20,071 nucleotides of DNA from Candidatus Iainarchaeum sp. (GTDB lineage Archaea > Iainarchaeota > Iainarchaeia > Iainarchaeales > DTGL01), in contig JAFCFP010000017.1 of the NCBI GenBank assembly GCA_017608575.1, positions 1 to 20,071 on the forward strand, written 5' to 3'. Both the position numbers and the translations under genes were made by a program. The notes beneath the pieces were generated by a model. That model searched no databases, was not told the origin of the DNA, and worked only from the letters and a program-made list of their open reading frames with translations. Of the stretch, positions 1 through 7,344 are shown piece after piece. The first letter of the stretch is position 1; each line of letters starts with the position of its first letter.

Positions 1-3000
1 TGTACCAAATAATGCAAAAATTTGCGAAAGATGGGCATTGGGGTGGAATGACCCAGTATGAAACAGCGGGGCGAAACCTCAATCTTTACAAGGTGAGCCC
101 GACATCGCCAAAATGGGGTGAGGTAAGCCTGGCTGACTTGGAAAAGCATTACTCTCATTATGCTGACTGGACTGTCAAAATTGACTCTGGAGAAGTCCTT
201 CCAATAAAGGATTGGTCAATGCCAAAAATAAAATACACTTTAACTGGCACAAAGCCAGGCCATGGTGCTCAAATGGCAAAAGCAATGGAATTAACACCTG
301 AAGAATTTGCCAAAAGGTTAATGCATGGAAGGGTTGGATTAATGGTTGGAGAATATCCAATGAGGAACAGTGAAAGGCTTGTTGATGCAATGATTCATCG
401 CGGTTTTATGGGGCGCAGGTTTACAAGCATTTTGGACATGGCAATTCAAAGACAAAACCAGCTCTTAAAAGATTATTTTTCGTTAAAGGGGGCTGTTAAA
501 TGGTCAGCTTACACCAATGCCTATTGGTTTGCAAAACGTGGCGGCAACCAAAAATGGGCTTCTGGTTACATGTTGCCTGATGTTTGGAGGGAAATAAAAT
601 GGTACACTGGAGATGATCCATTATACAATGATGCCTTCATTGATTTTTTTGCTAACGCTGGCTCAGACCAAGGTGATTTGTTTAATAAAATGCTTCAAAT
701 GCTTCCATGGGAATTTCTTGCAAAAAATGTGTTCGCTCAATTCAAGCCAATGAATGACATGTATGAAAAATTCAAAAACAAGCAGTTAAGGGACAAAGTA
801 GAAAACCTTGCATTTTACTCCAATTCAGAGCCGGATTGCACTGAATGTGGAATAAATTTGTCCGCTTCACAAATGCTTTCATTCAATCCAAACTTTTACG
901 CTGCACAAGGCACCACTTCGTATGTTTTGGAGGACACTGTTTCGGAAAAAGCCCGCGAAAAAGGCACTACTCTTATTTCTTTTTCAAGGCACATGAATTT
1001 GAAGGGAAAAGAAGAGGGCTTTCCAGAGGAAGGGGAAATAAACCTAAAACAGGCTTTAAGGGAAGGTAATTCATGCAGGCAAAAAGTTCAAGATATTTTG
1101 CCAGGCAAAGCAATGAATTTGGTTTGTGAAAAAGTATTCCACAAAAAATGCCAGCCTTCAACCATTGGTGGAGTAATGGCTTTTGGTGAATCTGTTTCGT
1201 ATGTTGTTTTCGGATGGAGTGCTATTTTTGCCAGTGCATTGCAACAATTATACTATGCTCCAAAGGTCCAGGACTGCGTGGATGTTGATGAAGGCTATTA
1301 TGTGCACATATTTGCTCCATCAAAAGAAGAGAAAAAGGGAAGCGAGGCTCCATCACAGCTTTCCACTGAAAAGGTTGCCCAAATGACACAACAGGGCTTT
1401 GAAAATTTAATGGCATTGTTTTCATCGGATGAAAACACTTACACTTCACAGGCTGCAAAAAAACTGGATGAAAGCGTAAAGCGTTTTGTGGAGGGAACTC
1501 AAAGCGATGACTTGGTGCAGGCAAGAATTGAAACCGAGCAGTTCTCTTCCGGCATACTGAAATCAAACAGGCTTTTCTCTTTCTGGTTTAAGGGAGAAAC
1601 AAATCCAAGCTCGTTTAAGTCAAATGGAAAAAAGATTATAGGCCAGCCGGATGCAAACAAGTTTATTGAGGTTAATTTCAAGGAAGGAAAGGTTTTCTAT
1701 GTAGTGGACGAAAACGGCATTACCAAAAAAATAACAATTATTGACAACAACATTGTTACTGCAATGGATTCCACTAATTTAAACATTCCGGCAGAGGAAT
1801 TCCCCAAAAGGCTCACAGTGCTTGGCTTGCCTTCAAAAAAAGAACTCATTTTTGAAATGAACATTGACTCGGATTTGATAGTAAAAAGCCCTGATGTGTT
1901 AGACTGCATTAAACAGGGTGTTTTGGAACAAACAGGGTTGGAGTTTTCTTCATATGGTAGGGAAAGCGGGAACCTTTCAAGTGTCTTTGGAAAGGTTGTA
2001 AACATTGTTACAACCACTCACCCAACAATTAAGGCATGGAAAGAAAAGCAAAGAATTGTTGCAGAGGGCACTCCAAGAACAATGGTTGAAGGACCAAACG
2101 CAAAAGTGCAAATTTATTCCGACAGAAACACAATGCTGACAAACAATGAAACAAAGCATGTTGGATTGCTAAAATCAATTATTTTTGAAAATGGCTTAAT
2201 TCTCTACAAACCCTATTCCAACGAATTAATAATCTGGCTTAAAAGAAACAGCCAGGCAACAGTATCGCAAGAGGATGTTGAAGGCATTAAAACAAAGCTC
2301 ACTGAAACAACAAACCCTGAAACAAATTGCCCTGAACCAGCAATTGACATTGCAGCAATCCCTGTAACTGGCTCTGATTTGAAGGCACAAAAGGTTGAAA
2401 TGTTCAATGAATCACTCCAAAAAATGGGGCCATTCCAAGTGTTTGAAACTCCAACGAGAAGGTTTGTTTTCTACTCAAAGCTTGTTGACGGGGAATGCAA
2501 AGACTTTATTAAAATAATAAACAAAAAAACAGGCGAAGTATACGAAGCACCAATTGAAAGCATTAAGCAGACCTCTGAAGGCGTTCAAGTAACTGATGGC
2601 AATGGAAAAGAACACAATCTTGCTTTTTCAGCAGAAAACGGCATTCCAACCATTACATACAATGCTTTCCCGCCTGAAACGCTTACAATGGCTCAAGGCA
2701 AAAACGGAGCGTTCTGGTATGATCCTGAAACAGGAATGTGGTATTCTGAAAACGGTCAATTGATTCCATTAATTGAAGCATTCCGCAAAGGTTCTTTAAC
2801 CCAAGTTGGAAAAAACGGAGAAGTAGTGTCAAGACCAGGAGACAATATTTTAAACGTTCAAACAGGAGCACAATCCCCTGGCTTGTGGAACCTGCCGTCC
2901 CTTCCAGAAAGCACGTTGGAATTAATATTCTTTATTTCCATGCTTGTTGGGGCAATTGTTTTGGTGAGAAGAAGAATTTTTATTGTTTTAAAACAGGGCC

Positions 3001-3005
3001 CTTAA
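1..3005 (+). CDS. Large C-terminally membrane-anchored protein of unknown function (5' partial)
   Basis: I do not recognise this protein. The reading frame is open from the left edge (codons for Tyr-Gln-Ile precede the first Met codon at 12), and no signal peptide follows that Met, so the true start is probably outside the window. About 1000 residues are visible, ending in TAA at 3003-3005. Counting from the Met at 12, the last 29 residues hold a hydrophobic segment (about 971-985, IFFISMLVGAIVL) followed at once by RRR and a short basic tail, the pattern of a C-terminal anchor with a cytoplasmic tail. The first third is rich in Trp, Tyr and Phe and looks globular. There are scattered Cys pairs (CTEC, and a Cys in the HKKC stretch). 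The later two thirds are rich in beta-type sequence with Asn and Thr. A large cell-surface protein is the likeliest role, by inference from the anchor. The downstream neighbour converges on it with only a 20-nt gap. Confidence 0.75.
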   Translation, partial: YQIMQKFAKDGHWGGMTQYETAGRNLNLYKVSPTSPKWGEVSLADLEKHYSHYADWTVKIDSGEVLPIKDWSMPKIKYTLTGTKPGHGAQMAKAMELTPEEFAKRLMHGRVGLMVGEYPMRNSERLVDAMIHRGFMGRRFTSILDMAIQRQNQLLKDYFSLKGAVKWSAYTNAYWFAKRGGNQKWASGYMLPDVWREIKWYTGDDPLYNDAFIDFFANAGSDQGDLFNKMLQMLPWEFLAKNVFAQFKPMNDMYEKFKNKQLRDKVENLAFYSNSEPDCTECGINLSASQMLSFNPNFYAAQGTTSYVLEDTVSEKAREKGTTLISFSRHMNLKGKEEGFPEEGEINLKQALREGNSCRQKVQDILPGKAMNLVCEKVFHKKCQPSTIGGVMAFGESVSYVVFGWSAIFASALQQLYYAPKVQDCVDVDEGYYVHIFAPSKEEKKGSEAPSQLSTEKVAQMTQQGFENLMALFSSDENTYTSQAAKKLDESVKRFVEGTQSDDLVQARIETEQFSSGILKSNRLFSFWFKGETNPSSFKSNGKKIIGQPDANKFIEVNFKEGKVFYVVDENGITKKITIIDNNIVTAMDSTNLNIPAEEFPKRLTVLGLPSKKELIFEMNIDSDLIVKSPDVLDCIKQGVLEQTGLEFSSYGRESGNLSSVFGKVVNIVTTTHPTIKAWKEKQRIVAEGTPRTMVEGPNAKVQIYSDRNTMLTNNETKHVGLLKSIIFENGLILYKPYSNELIIWLKRNSQATVSQEDVEGIKTKLTETTNPETNCPEPAIDIAAIPVTGSDLKAQKVEMFNESLQKMGPFQVFETPTRRFVFYSKLVDGECKDFIKIINKKTGEVYEAPIESIKQTSEGVQVTDGNGKEHNLAFSAENGIPTITYNAFPPETLTMAQGKNGAFWYDPETGMWYSENGQLIPLIEAFRKGSLTQVGKNGEVVSRPGDNILNVQTGAQSPGLWNLPSLPESTLELIFFISMLVGAIVLVRRRIFIVLKQGP

Positions 3006-3010
3006 TTTAG

Positions 3011-3035
3011 CATTCAAAACCCGGCTTATTGAATG
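3011..3035. terminator. Inverted repeat at convergent gene ends
   Basis: CATTCAA (3011-3017) and TTGAATG (3029-3035) form perfect 7-bp arms around an 11-nt loop. It lies exactly where the plus-strand gene ending at 3005 meets the minus-strand gene ending at 3026, and overlaps the last codons of the latter. T-rich sequence follows on the plus strand. It could act as a two-way transcript end. Archaeal termination mainly needs T-runs, so the hairpin role is uncertain. Confidence 0.3.
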
Positions 3036-4087
3036 TATTCTTTCAATCTTCTTTCAAATTTTGAAAATGTAAACGGATTTCTCCTGACTATGCCGAACCA
3101 ACTGCTTATTGGGCCGGCTGGCAGGCCGAGATTCCTTCGCATTTGTGCTTCATGCCTCAAAAACCTTCTCCCAATAACGCTTTTAACAAACTCTTCCTTT
3201 GCTTGGAGAAAGGTGTTGATTATTCCATACTGGTTGTTTGCTTCCAGCATTTTCTTCCAAAAATTAGCCATTGCTTCTTCAGGGTTTTCCTTGCTTTGCA
3301 CGCGGTAATCCAAAAAAGCCTTTTCAAGTGCAACTATTGACGGTGCAGCAATCTGCCTTTTAAAGCCTTCAAGGCCATTTTGAAGGACTCTCAGTGAATG
3401 CTGCATTTCCCTTAATTCCCTCCAATAACGCACAAGTCTTGCCTTTTTTCTAATACCTCCTTTTAAAAGAACATTCCTTATCTCCTTTCTCTGGTTTTGT
3501 ATTGCTCTTTGCAATGACTCAACTGCCCTTTCGTTTTCATAAATGGATGCAGCGATTTCGTTCCTCCAAGCATGGTAAAATTCCTTTATTGCTTTTGAAG
3601 TGTTAATTCCGCCTTCCCGCCATACGTCAAGCCATTTGCTTGCAACATCCGAGTTCATTGCTCTTTCGCCAGGGGGCAGTCCAGCGCCTTCACGCATTAA
3701 CCTCTCAACAAACTCGCTTATTCGTGTGACTTCCCTTTCCGCTTTCTTGGTTTCTTGTGGAGTGCGGGCTTCTCTTTCCATTCGCATTACGTTTTCAAAT
3801 CTTGCAATTAAATTGTTAACTTGTTCTTGTGTAAGAGCGCCTCTTTCTCCCCGCAAATTCAAATTTATTTCAACAGGTTGTCTGCGTCTCACTCTTTGAC
3901 GTTCCCTTGTTACATGCACTGGTGTTTTTACATCTAATTCGATTGGTGCATCCACTCGAAGGTGGTCCGCTTCAAATTCAACAGGCTTGGTTGGACCTTG
4001 GTTTTGTGCCGGTTCTTGTTGGCGTTTCTTGTTTTTTTTCCCTCTTTTTTTGGGTGGATTGGTTTTTTTATATCTGGCCGGCGGCAT
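3026..4087 (-). CDS. Basic, mostly helical 353-residue protein of unknown function
   Basis: No family recognised. The N-terminus (residues 1-30) is a Lys/Arg/Gln/Pro-rich, probably disordered tail (KKRGKKNKKR). Residues 47-66 read APIELDVKTPVHVTRERQRV, a motif also found in the 63-residue protein encoded just upstream, and Arg clusters follow (RRR at 67-69). Residues about 84-135 and 170-265 are long, charged helices likely to form coiled coils (for example around ERAVESLQRAIQNQRKEIRN). The C-terminal part is helical with Arg pairs. There is no Cys, signal peptide or membrane segment, so it should be cytoplasmic. The charge pattern would suit binding to nucleic acid or to an acidic partner, but that is inference. 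The start is the ATG at 4087, with AAGGGAAG a few bases upstream as a weak ribosome site. It follows the 63-residue gene by 45 nt on the same strand and is probably co-transcribed. Confidence 0.75.
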   Translation of the reverse strand: MPPARYKKTNPPKKRGKKNKKRQQEPAQNQGPTKPVEFEADHLRVDAPIELDVKTPVHVTRERQRVRRRQPVEINLNLRGERGALTQEQVNNLIARFENVMRMEREARTPQETKKAEREVTRISEFVERLMREGAGLPPGERAMNSDVASKWLDVWREGGINTSKAIKEFYHAWRNEIAASIYENERAVESLQRAIQNQRKEIRNVLLKGGIRKKARLVRYWRELREMQHSLRVLQNGLEGFKRQIAAPSIVALEKAFLDYRVQSKENPEEAMANFWKKMLEANNQYGIINTFLQAKEEFVKSVIGRRFLRHEAQMRRNLGLPAGPISSWFGIVRRNPFTFSKFERRLKEYIQ

Positions 4088-4105
4088 TTTCTTCCCTTTT
4101 TTTTG

Positions 4106-4125
4106 ATTAAAAAAGTGTTTTTAAT
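4106..4125. repeat. A/T-only inverted repeat between two small-operon genes
   Basis: ATTAAAAA (4106-4113) and TTTTTAAT (4118-4125) are perfect 8-bp arms around AGTG. It lies in the 45-nt gap between the 63-residue and 353-residue genes, just upstream of the second start codon. With no G or C in the stem an RNA hairpin would be weak. It could be a protein-binding palindrome or chance in AT-rich sequence. Confidence 0.3.
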
Positions 4126-4132
4126 ATTTCTT

Positions 4133-4324
4133 TTATCTTGGCCTTCTATGCCTAATAATCCTTGGCCTTATTGTCCTATTTGGTCCATGGTATTGTGTGG
4201 CTGAAACTCTTGTTTCGCCTCTGTGAACTTTTACAGGTGTGTCAACTCTAAAATGCACTGGAGCTTTTGCTTCAATTTTTGTTGGTTCGAGTTTTACCTT
4301 TTTTTTCCCTTTGTTTTTGCTCAC
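4133..4324 (-). CDS. 63-residue very basic protein sharing a motif with its downstream neighbour
   Basis: No family recognised. The start is GTG at 4322-4324, giving MSKNKGKKKV..., with GGAGAG at 4335-4340 ten bases upstream. The protein has a Lys-rich N-terminus, then residues 21-40 APVHFRVDTPVKVHRGETRV, then an Arg-rich end (IRPRIIRHRRPR). The 20-residue block matches residues 47-66 of the 353-residue protein encoded next in 10 of 20 positions without gaps. That match, together with the start context and co-orientation, supports it being a real gene. It has no Cys, signal peptide or membrane segment. The composition resembles small nucleic-acid-binding or ribosome-associated proteins. It could instead be a truncated or standalone copy of the neighbour's N-terminal region. 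Function unknown. Confidence 0.65.
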   Translation of the reverse strand: MSKNKGKKKVKLEPTKIEAKAPVHFRVDTPVKVHRGETRVSATQYHGPNRTIRPRIIRHRRPR

Positions 4325-4434
4325 CTAAAAACCACTCTCCTATTAATTTAAATAAGTTAATTTTATGGTTGGTAAATATCTTTAATCATTCCTTTATATT
4401 TAAACCTTTGCAATTTGTTTTTTTCTTTTTTTGA
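4325..4434. promoter_or_regulatory. Divergent promoter region between the basic-protein operon and the riboflavin operon
   Basis: On the plus strand TTTATATTTAAA at 4393-4404 is a good archaeal TATA-box candidate. A transcript start about 25 nt downstream (near 4425) would give ribK a leader of about 70 nt. On the minus strand several A/T boxes are possible (TTATTTAAATTAAT at 4342-4355, ATAAAATTAA near 4359-4368, AAGATATTTA near 4375-4384). The one nearest the gene is too close to leave the GGAGAG ribosome site in the transcript, so a farther box is more likely. No riboswitch-like structure was seen. Confidence 0.45.
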
Positions 4435-4494
4435 TTGAGAGTTTTTGGTTCAAAATGCGTTATGTTTTTAATTTCCTTTTCTCAGCTTCTTTTT

Positions 4495-4887
4495 ATGAGT
4501 AAATTTTTGTCTGGAAAGGTTGTGCAAGGCTTTGGTGAAGGCAAGCGCTTTCTTTCAATGCATGAGTACAGGCAAAAAGTGCGAGAGAGCTTGGGGTTTT
4601 CTCCTTTTCCGGGAACGCTAAACATTGAAACAGATGTTTCAAAACTGAAAGAATTCCTATCCAAATCAAAAGCCATTCATTTGAACGGCTTTGAAAGGAA
4701 CTCAAAGCGTTTTTTTGGAGTAACACTTTACAGGGCGTGGATTTCTTCATTTAATGCTGCACTCGTGTTTCCTGAGAAAAAAAGGCACCCTGAAAACATT
4801 GTTGAAATAATTTCCGATATTAATTTGAGGAAAAAATTAAAACTCCGCAATGGCGATGAAATAAAAATACAGAGGTGGAATGAATGA
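4495..4887 (+). CDS. ribK: Archaeal CTP-dependent riboflavin kinase
   Basis: This enzyme phosphorylates riboflavin to FMN using CTP rather than ATP, in the archaeal cradle-loop barrel (DUF120) family. Visible signatures are the Gly-rich stretch GKVVQGFGEGKRFLS near the N-terminus, the family hallmark FSPFPGTLNIE about 35-45 residues in, and the C-terminal LRNGDEIKIQ. I chose the ATG at 4495 (130 residues). It begins right at the conserved region and gives the usual length for this family (about 130-135). The frame stays open upstream through an ATG at 4462 to a TTG at 4435, which would add a hydrophobic, non-conserved 9-20 residues. There is no fused helix-turn-helix domain of the kind seen in RbkR-type kinase-regulators, so it should be enzymatic only. 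Its TGA overlaps the ribC start as ATGA. Confidence 0.9.
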   Translation: MSKFLSGKVVQGFGEGKRFLSMHEYRQKVRESLGFSPFPGTLNIETDVSKLKEFLSKSKAIHLNGFERNSKRFFGVTLYRAWISSFNAALVFPEKKRHPENIVEIISDINLRKKLKLRNGDEIKIQRWNE

Positions 4888-5360
4888 GGATTGGAATTGC
4901 TGACACAATGTTTGCTAGAGCAGACATGGGCGGACTGGCAATCAAAACAATGAAAAAAGAAATAGCCAGAAAAGGTTATAATGTAAAAATTGAACGATAC
5001 ACTGTTCCAGGCATAAAGGATTTGCCTGTTGCCTGCTTAAAGCTTTTTAGGGAAAAAAAATGCGATTTGGTTGTTGCACTGGGTTTTGTTGGAGGCGCTG
5101 CAATTGATGAAACTTGCGCCCATGAGGCCTCATTAAGCCTCATAAACGTTGAAATTCTTGAAGGAAAGCACATTTTAAAGGTGTTTGTGCACACAAGCGA
5201 GGCAGAAAACGATGCCCAACTAGCCAAAATTTTAAAGGACCGTGTTGAAAAGCACGCAATTAATGCATTAGATCTAGGCTTTAGGCCAGAATCCCTTATA
5301 AAAAGAGCTGGAACCGCTCAAAGGCAGGGCTCTGAAAACGAGTCCACTTTGAAGATTTAG
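4884..5360 (+). CDS. ribC: Archaeal-type riboflavin synthase
   Basis: This protein catalyses dismutation of two 6,7-dimethyl-8-ribityllumazine molecules to riboflavin plus a pyrimidine. The archaeal enzyme is related in fold to lumazine synthase, not to the bacterial RibE synthase. At 158 residues it has the usual family length. Family signatures are the N-terminal GIADTMFARADM, the active-site stretch TVPGIKDLPVACLKL, CAHEASLSL, KVFVHTSEAENDAQL, and the C-terminal FRPESLIKRAGTAQRQG. The ATG at 4884 overlaps the ribK stop by 4 nt, which implies translational coupling. Its stop lies 18 nt before ribH. Confidence 0.93.
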   Translation: MRIGIADTMFARADMGGLAIKTMKKEIARKGYNVKIERYTVPGIKDLPVACLKLFREKKCDLVVALGFVGGAAIDETCAHEASLSLINVEILEGKHILKVFVHTSEAENDAQLAKILKDRVEKHAINALDLGFRPESLIKRAGTAQRQGSENESTLKI

Positions 5361-5366
5361 GTTATT

Positions 5367-5374
5367 GGGAGTGA
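5367..5374 (+). promoter_or_regulatory. Strong ribosome binding site of ribH
   Basis: GGGAGTGA lies 4 nt before the ATG at 5379 and closely resembles the archaeal consensus GGAGGTGA. It fixes the start of ribH and supports independent, efficient translation of the third operon gene. Confidence 0.6.
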
Positions 5375-5378
5375 AAAA

Positions 5379-5786
5379 ATGCCAAAGATTGCAATAGTGC
5401 TTGCAGACTATCGTGCAAAAATGGCTGAAAAAATGCTCTCTTATGCAAAAAAGAAAGCCAAAGAATGCAGCCTTGAAATAGCAACCATTGTAAGAGTGCC
5501 GGGGGCTTTTGAAATTCCCCTTGCAGTAAAAAGATTACTTGAAAAAAAAGAAATTGAAGCAGTTGTTTGTTTGGCGGTAGTATTGCGTGGCGGCACAGAT
5601 CATGACAAAATTGTTGCAGGGAATGCTGCAAGAAAAATAGCAGATCTTTCAATTGAATTCAACAAACCGGTTTTAAGTGGAATAATTGGTCCAAGGGTTT
5701 CAAAAAAACAGGCACTAAAACGCCTGCAGTCATACAGCGAACATGCCATTGAAGCTACAGCAAGAATGCTTTCCCTAAAATTATAA
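5379..5786 (+). CDS. ribH: 6,7-dimethyl-8-ribityllumazine synthase
   Basis: The enzyme condenses 5-amino-6-ribitylaminouracil with 3,4-dihydroxy-2-butanone 4-phosphate to form lumazine, the substrate of the RibC encoded just upstream. Length is 135 residues, typical of archaeal RibH. Signatures are VPGAFEIPLAVKRLL (substrate-binding segment), LRGGTDHDKIVAGNAARK with the catalytic-region His in TDHD, and the phosphate-side stretch GIIGPRVSKKQALKR. Near the N-terminus the usual aromatic-Asn pair (Phe/Trp-Asn) reads Tyr-Arg (DYRAK), a small deviation. Its end converges with the PAC2 gene, leaving only 13 nt. The operon supplies the last two steps to riboflavin plus the FMN step; the earlier enzymes (GTP cyclohydrolase, DHBP synthase) are not in the window. 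Confidence 0.93.
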   Translation: MPKIAIVLADYRAKMAEKMLSYAKKKAKECSLEIATIVRVPGAFEIPLAVKRLLEKKEIEAVVCLAVVLRGGTDHDKIVAGNAARKIADLSIEFNKPVLSGIIGPRVSKKQALKRLQSYSEHAIEATARMLSLKL

Positions 5787-5799
5787 AAAATGAAAACAT

Positions 5800-6549
5800 T
5801 CAAGTGTACATTGGAACGCCTTGTTGGAATCTCTTCACTGTTGCCTCTGTTTCCTTTAATTTGTTCAAATGCGCTAGCAATGCTTTTTCTGTTTCCTTTG
5901 CTTCTTTAAGCAATGGCTGCACGTTTATATTGAACTGTCTTCCAAGGATTTCATCCAGTGTTTTAAGGCATTCAGCTGCTGCCTTGTAGTCAGCAGCAAT
6001 TTTCACATTTCCAAGCAGGGAATAAGCAACTATTTTTTCCTGTTTTGACATCTCCAATAAAATCATTGAGGTTACTCCAGTGGTAATTCCTTCTCCAACA
6101 ATTGGAACGTTAAATTTTTCCAAGTCTTGTTTTGATTTTTCATTACAAGCAATTCCGTAAACCTTTTTTTCACCGCCATTGTCAGCGCCCTTTGTTCTAA
6201 TTCCCTCAATTGAAATAAGCTTTTTAATGCCTTTTTTTTGAGCCCATTTTACTACTTCCTTTGCAATTGGTCCAATCATTTGCCTTGGAATTATTTGCTC
6301 TGATACAAGCGCTGCAAGTTTTTTCCTTTTGTTAATATAAATTCTCGACGGAAAAACAGGCAGGCCGTTATGAATTCTAATAATTGGAATAAAAAAGTCG
6401 GATTCAATGTGTCCAATTGGTTCAAACTTAAGCCTTTCAACCAAGTACTTAACGCCAATGGTTCCCACCAATCCCAAGCCGGGGAACCCCTCAATCAAAG
6501 TAAACCCTTTAAGGTCAACCTTTTTTTCCTCCACAAACACAATATCCAT
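5800..6549 (-). CDS. PAC2-family protein (proteasome assembly chaperone-like)
   Basis: PAC2 (DUF75) proteins are related to eukaryotic proteasome assembly chaperone 2; archaeal members such as PbaA/PbaB bind proteasome components or act as scaffolds. The family signature near the N-terminus is clear: LIEGFPGLGLVGTIGVKYL, then an FFIP segment followed by HNGLPVFPSRIYI. GIRTKGADN and the Gly-rich VGEGITTGVTSMILL (substrate-like pocket region in the fold) follow. The C-terminal 50 residues form a charged helix (EAKETEKALLAHLNKLKETE), which suits oligomer formation. I prefer the ATG at 6549 (249 residues), with GAGGTG at 6561-6566 upstream. A TTG at 6555, two codons earlier, is also possible and sits closer to that site. 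A separate promoter is likely in the 72-nt gap upstream. Its exact partner cannot be told from sequence. Confidence 0.85.
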   Translation of the reverse strand: MDIVFVEEKKVDLKGFTLIEGFPGLGLVGTIGVKYLVERLKFEPIGHIESDFFIPIIRIHNGLPVFPSRIYINKRKKLAALVSEQIIPRQMIGPIAKEVVKWAQKKGIKKLISIEGIRTKGADNGGEKKVYGIACNEKSKQDLEKFNVPIVGEGITTGVTSMILLEMSKQEKIVAYSLLGNVKIAADYKAAAECLKTLDEILGRQFNINVQPLLKEAKETEKALLAHLNKLKETEATVKRFQQGVPMYT

Positions 6550-6560
6550 TCCCAAAAAAA

Positions 6561-6612
6561 CACCTCAAAAGCATAATTTAAAACATATAACATCAAAGGA
6601 TTTAAAATAGTT
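6561..6612 (-). promoter_or_regulatory. Promoter and ribosome site of the PAC2 gene
   Basis: Minus-strand GAGGTG (6566-6561) is a near-consensus archaeal ribosome site. Upstream, A/T boxes CTATTTTAAA (6610-6601), GTTATATG (6591-6584) and TTTAAATT (about 6582-6575) could be the TATA element. The first leaves room for a leader that keeps the ribosome site and is favoured. It suggests that the gene is transcribed apart from the secretion genes upstream. Confidence 0.4.
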
Positions 6613-6627
6613 TACTGGGCGTAAAAG

Positions 6628-7344
6628 TCAAATGATTGGGGCATTCAAAGCAATAAAAAAGCACGCTAAACCCAATGGCACAAGCAACACAGAATAAAGA
6701 ATGGCTTTCCTTGGCCTGCCTTCAATGAATGAAAGGAAAAGAGACGAAATAAAAGCAAATTCTGCAATAAAAAACTGGTTTGCAAGAACCATTGCATTTA
6801 AAAGCTCTGTTTTCTCAAAAGCATTTTTTTCCATTAATTCCAAGAAGCCAAGGCTGTTGAATGATAAAGCCATCCCGCTTACGAGGCCCAAAATAATTGG
6901 CACAATTATTCCGCCACCCAACAACAGAGTTGCTTTTTGAATCAAAAGCATTGAAGAACGCTCTTTCAAAATTGACTGAATTTCAATTATTTCCTCTGCC
7001 TTTTCCCTGAAAACAGAATTCATTTCCATGCCGGTTTCCTCTGCAACCAACAGCATTTCAATTGCTTCTGAAAAAAACCTTCCATTGTTTCTTTTTTTCA
7101 AATTCTCAAGCGCTTCCCGTGTGCTTGCGCCTTTTTCTATTTCTCCAATTGCTTTTTTGAATTCAATGCTTATAGGGCTTTTTTCACTAAAAGCAAAAAA
7201 TTCAACCATTTTTGAAACAGGTGTGTTCCTTGGGAAAATTGATGCCTGCAAAAGCATTCCGGGAACAGCTTCCTCTTTTTTCCTTGTGCTTATTTCGGAG
7301 GCAAAAAAATTTATTATTCCGTTAAGCTTCAAACTAATATTCAT
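6628..7344 (-). CDS. GspF/TadC-type membrane protein, second half of the secretion platform
   Basis: T2SF-domain proteins form the inner-membrane platform on which type II secretion, type IV pilus and Tad machines turn. A cytoplasmic helical part with the family pattern (IEKGASTREALENL, then FSEAIEMLLVAEETGMEMNSVFREKAEEI) is followed by three hydrophobic segments, at about residues 138-159, 184-207 and 213-233. I start at the ATG at 7344 (238 residues), with GGTG at 7351-7354 six bases upstream. A TTG at 7356 would add four residues. The gene overlaps the end of the preceding T2SF gene by 11 nt, indicating coupled translation and probably a 1:1 complex. Archaeal FlaJ-type platform proteins usually carry two T2SF modules in one chain. 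Here they are separate, as in bacterial TadB/TadC. Confidence 0.8.
   Translation of the reverse strand: MNISLKLNGIINFFASEISTRKKEEAVPGMLLQASIFPRNTPVSKMVEFFAFSEKSPISIEFKKAIGEIEKGASTREALENLKKRNNGRFFSEAIEMLLVAEETGMEMNSVFREKAEEIIEIQSILKERSSMLLIQKATLLLGGGIIVPIILGLVSGMALSFNSLGFLELMEKNAFEKTELLNAMVLANQFFIAEFAFISSLFLSFIEGRPRKAILYSVLLVPLGLACFFIALNAPII

Noticed and set aside
1222..1566. 114-residue minus-strand frame inside the first large gene
   Set aside because: It is a chance open frame opposite a long continuous gene, with no start context or recognisable content.
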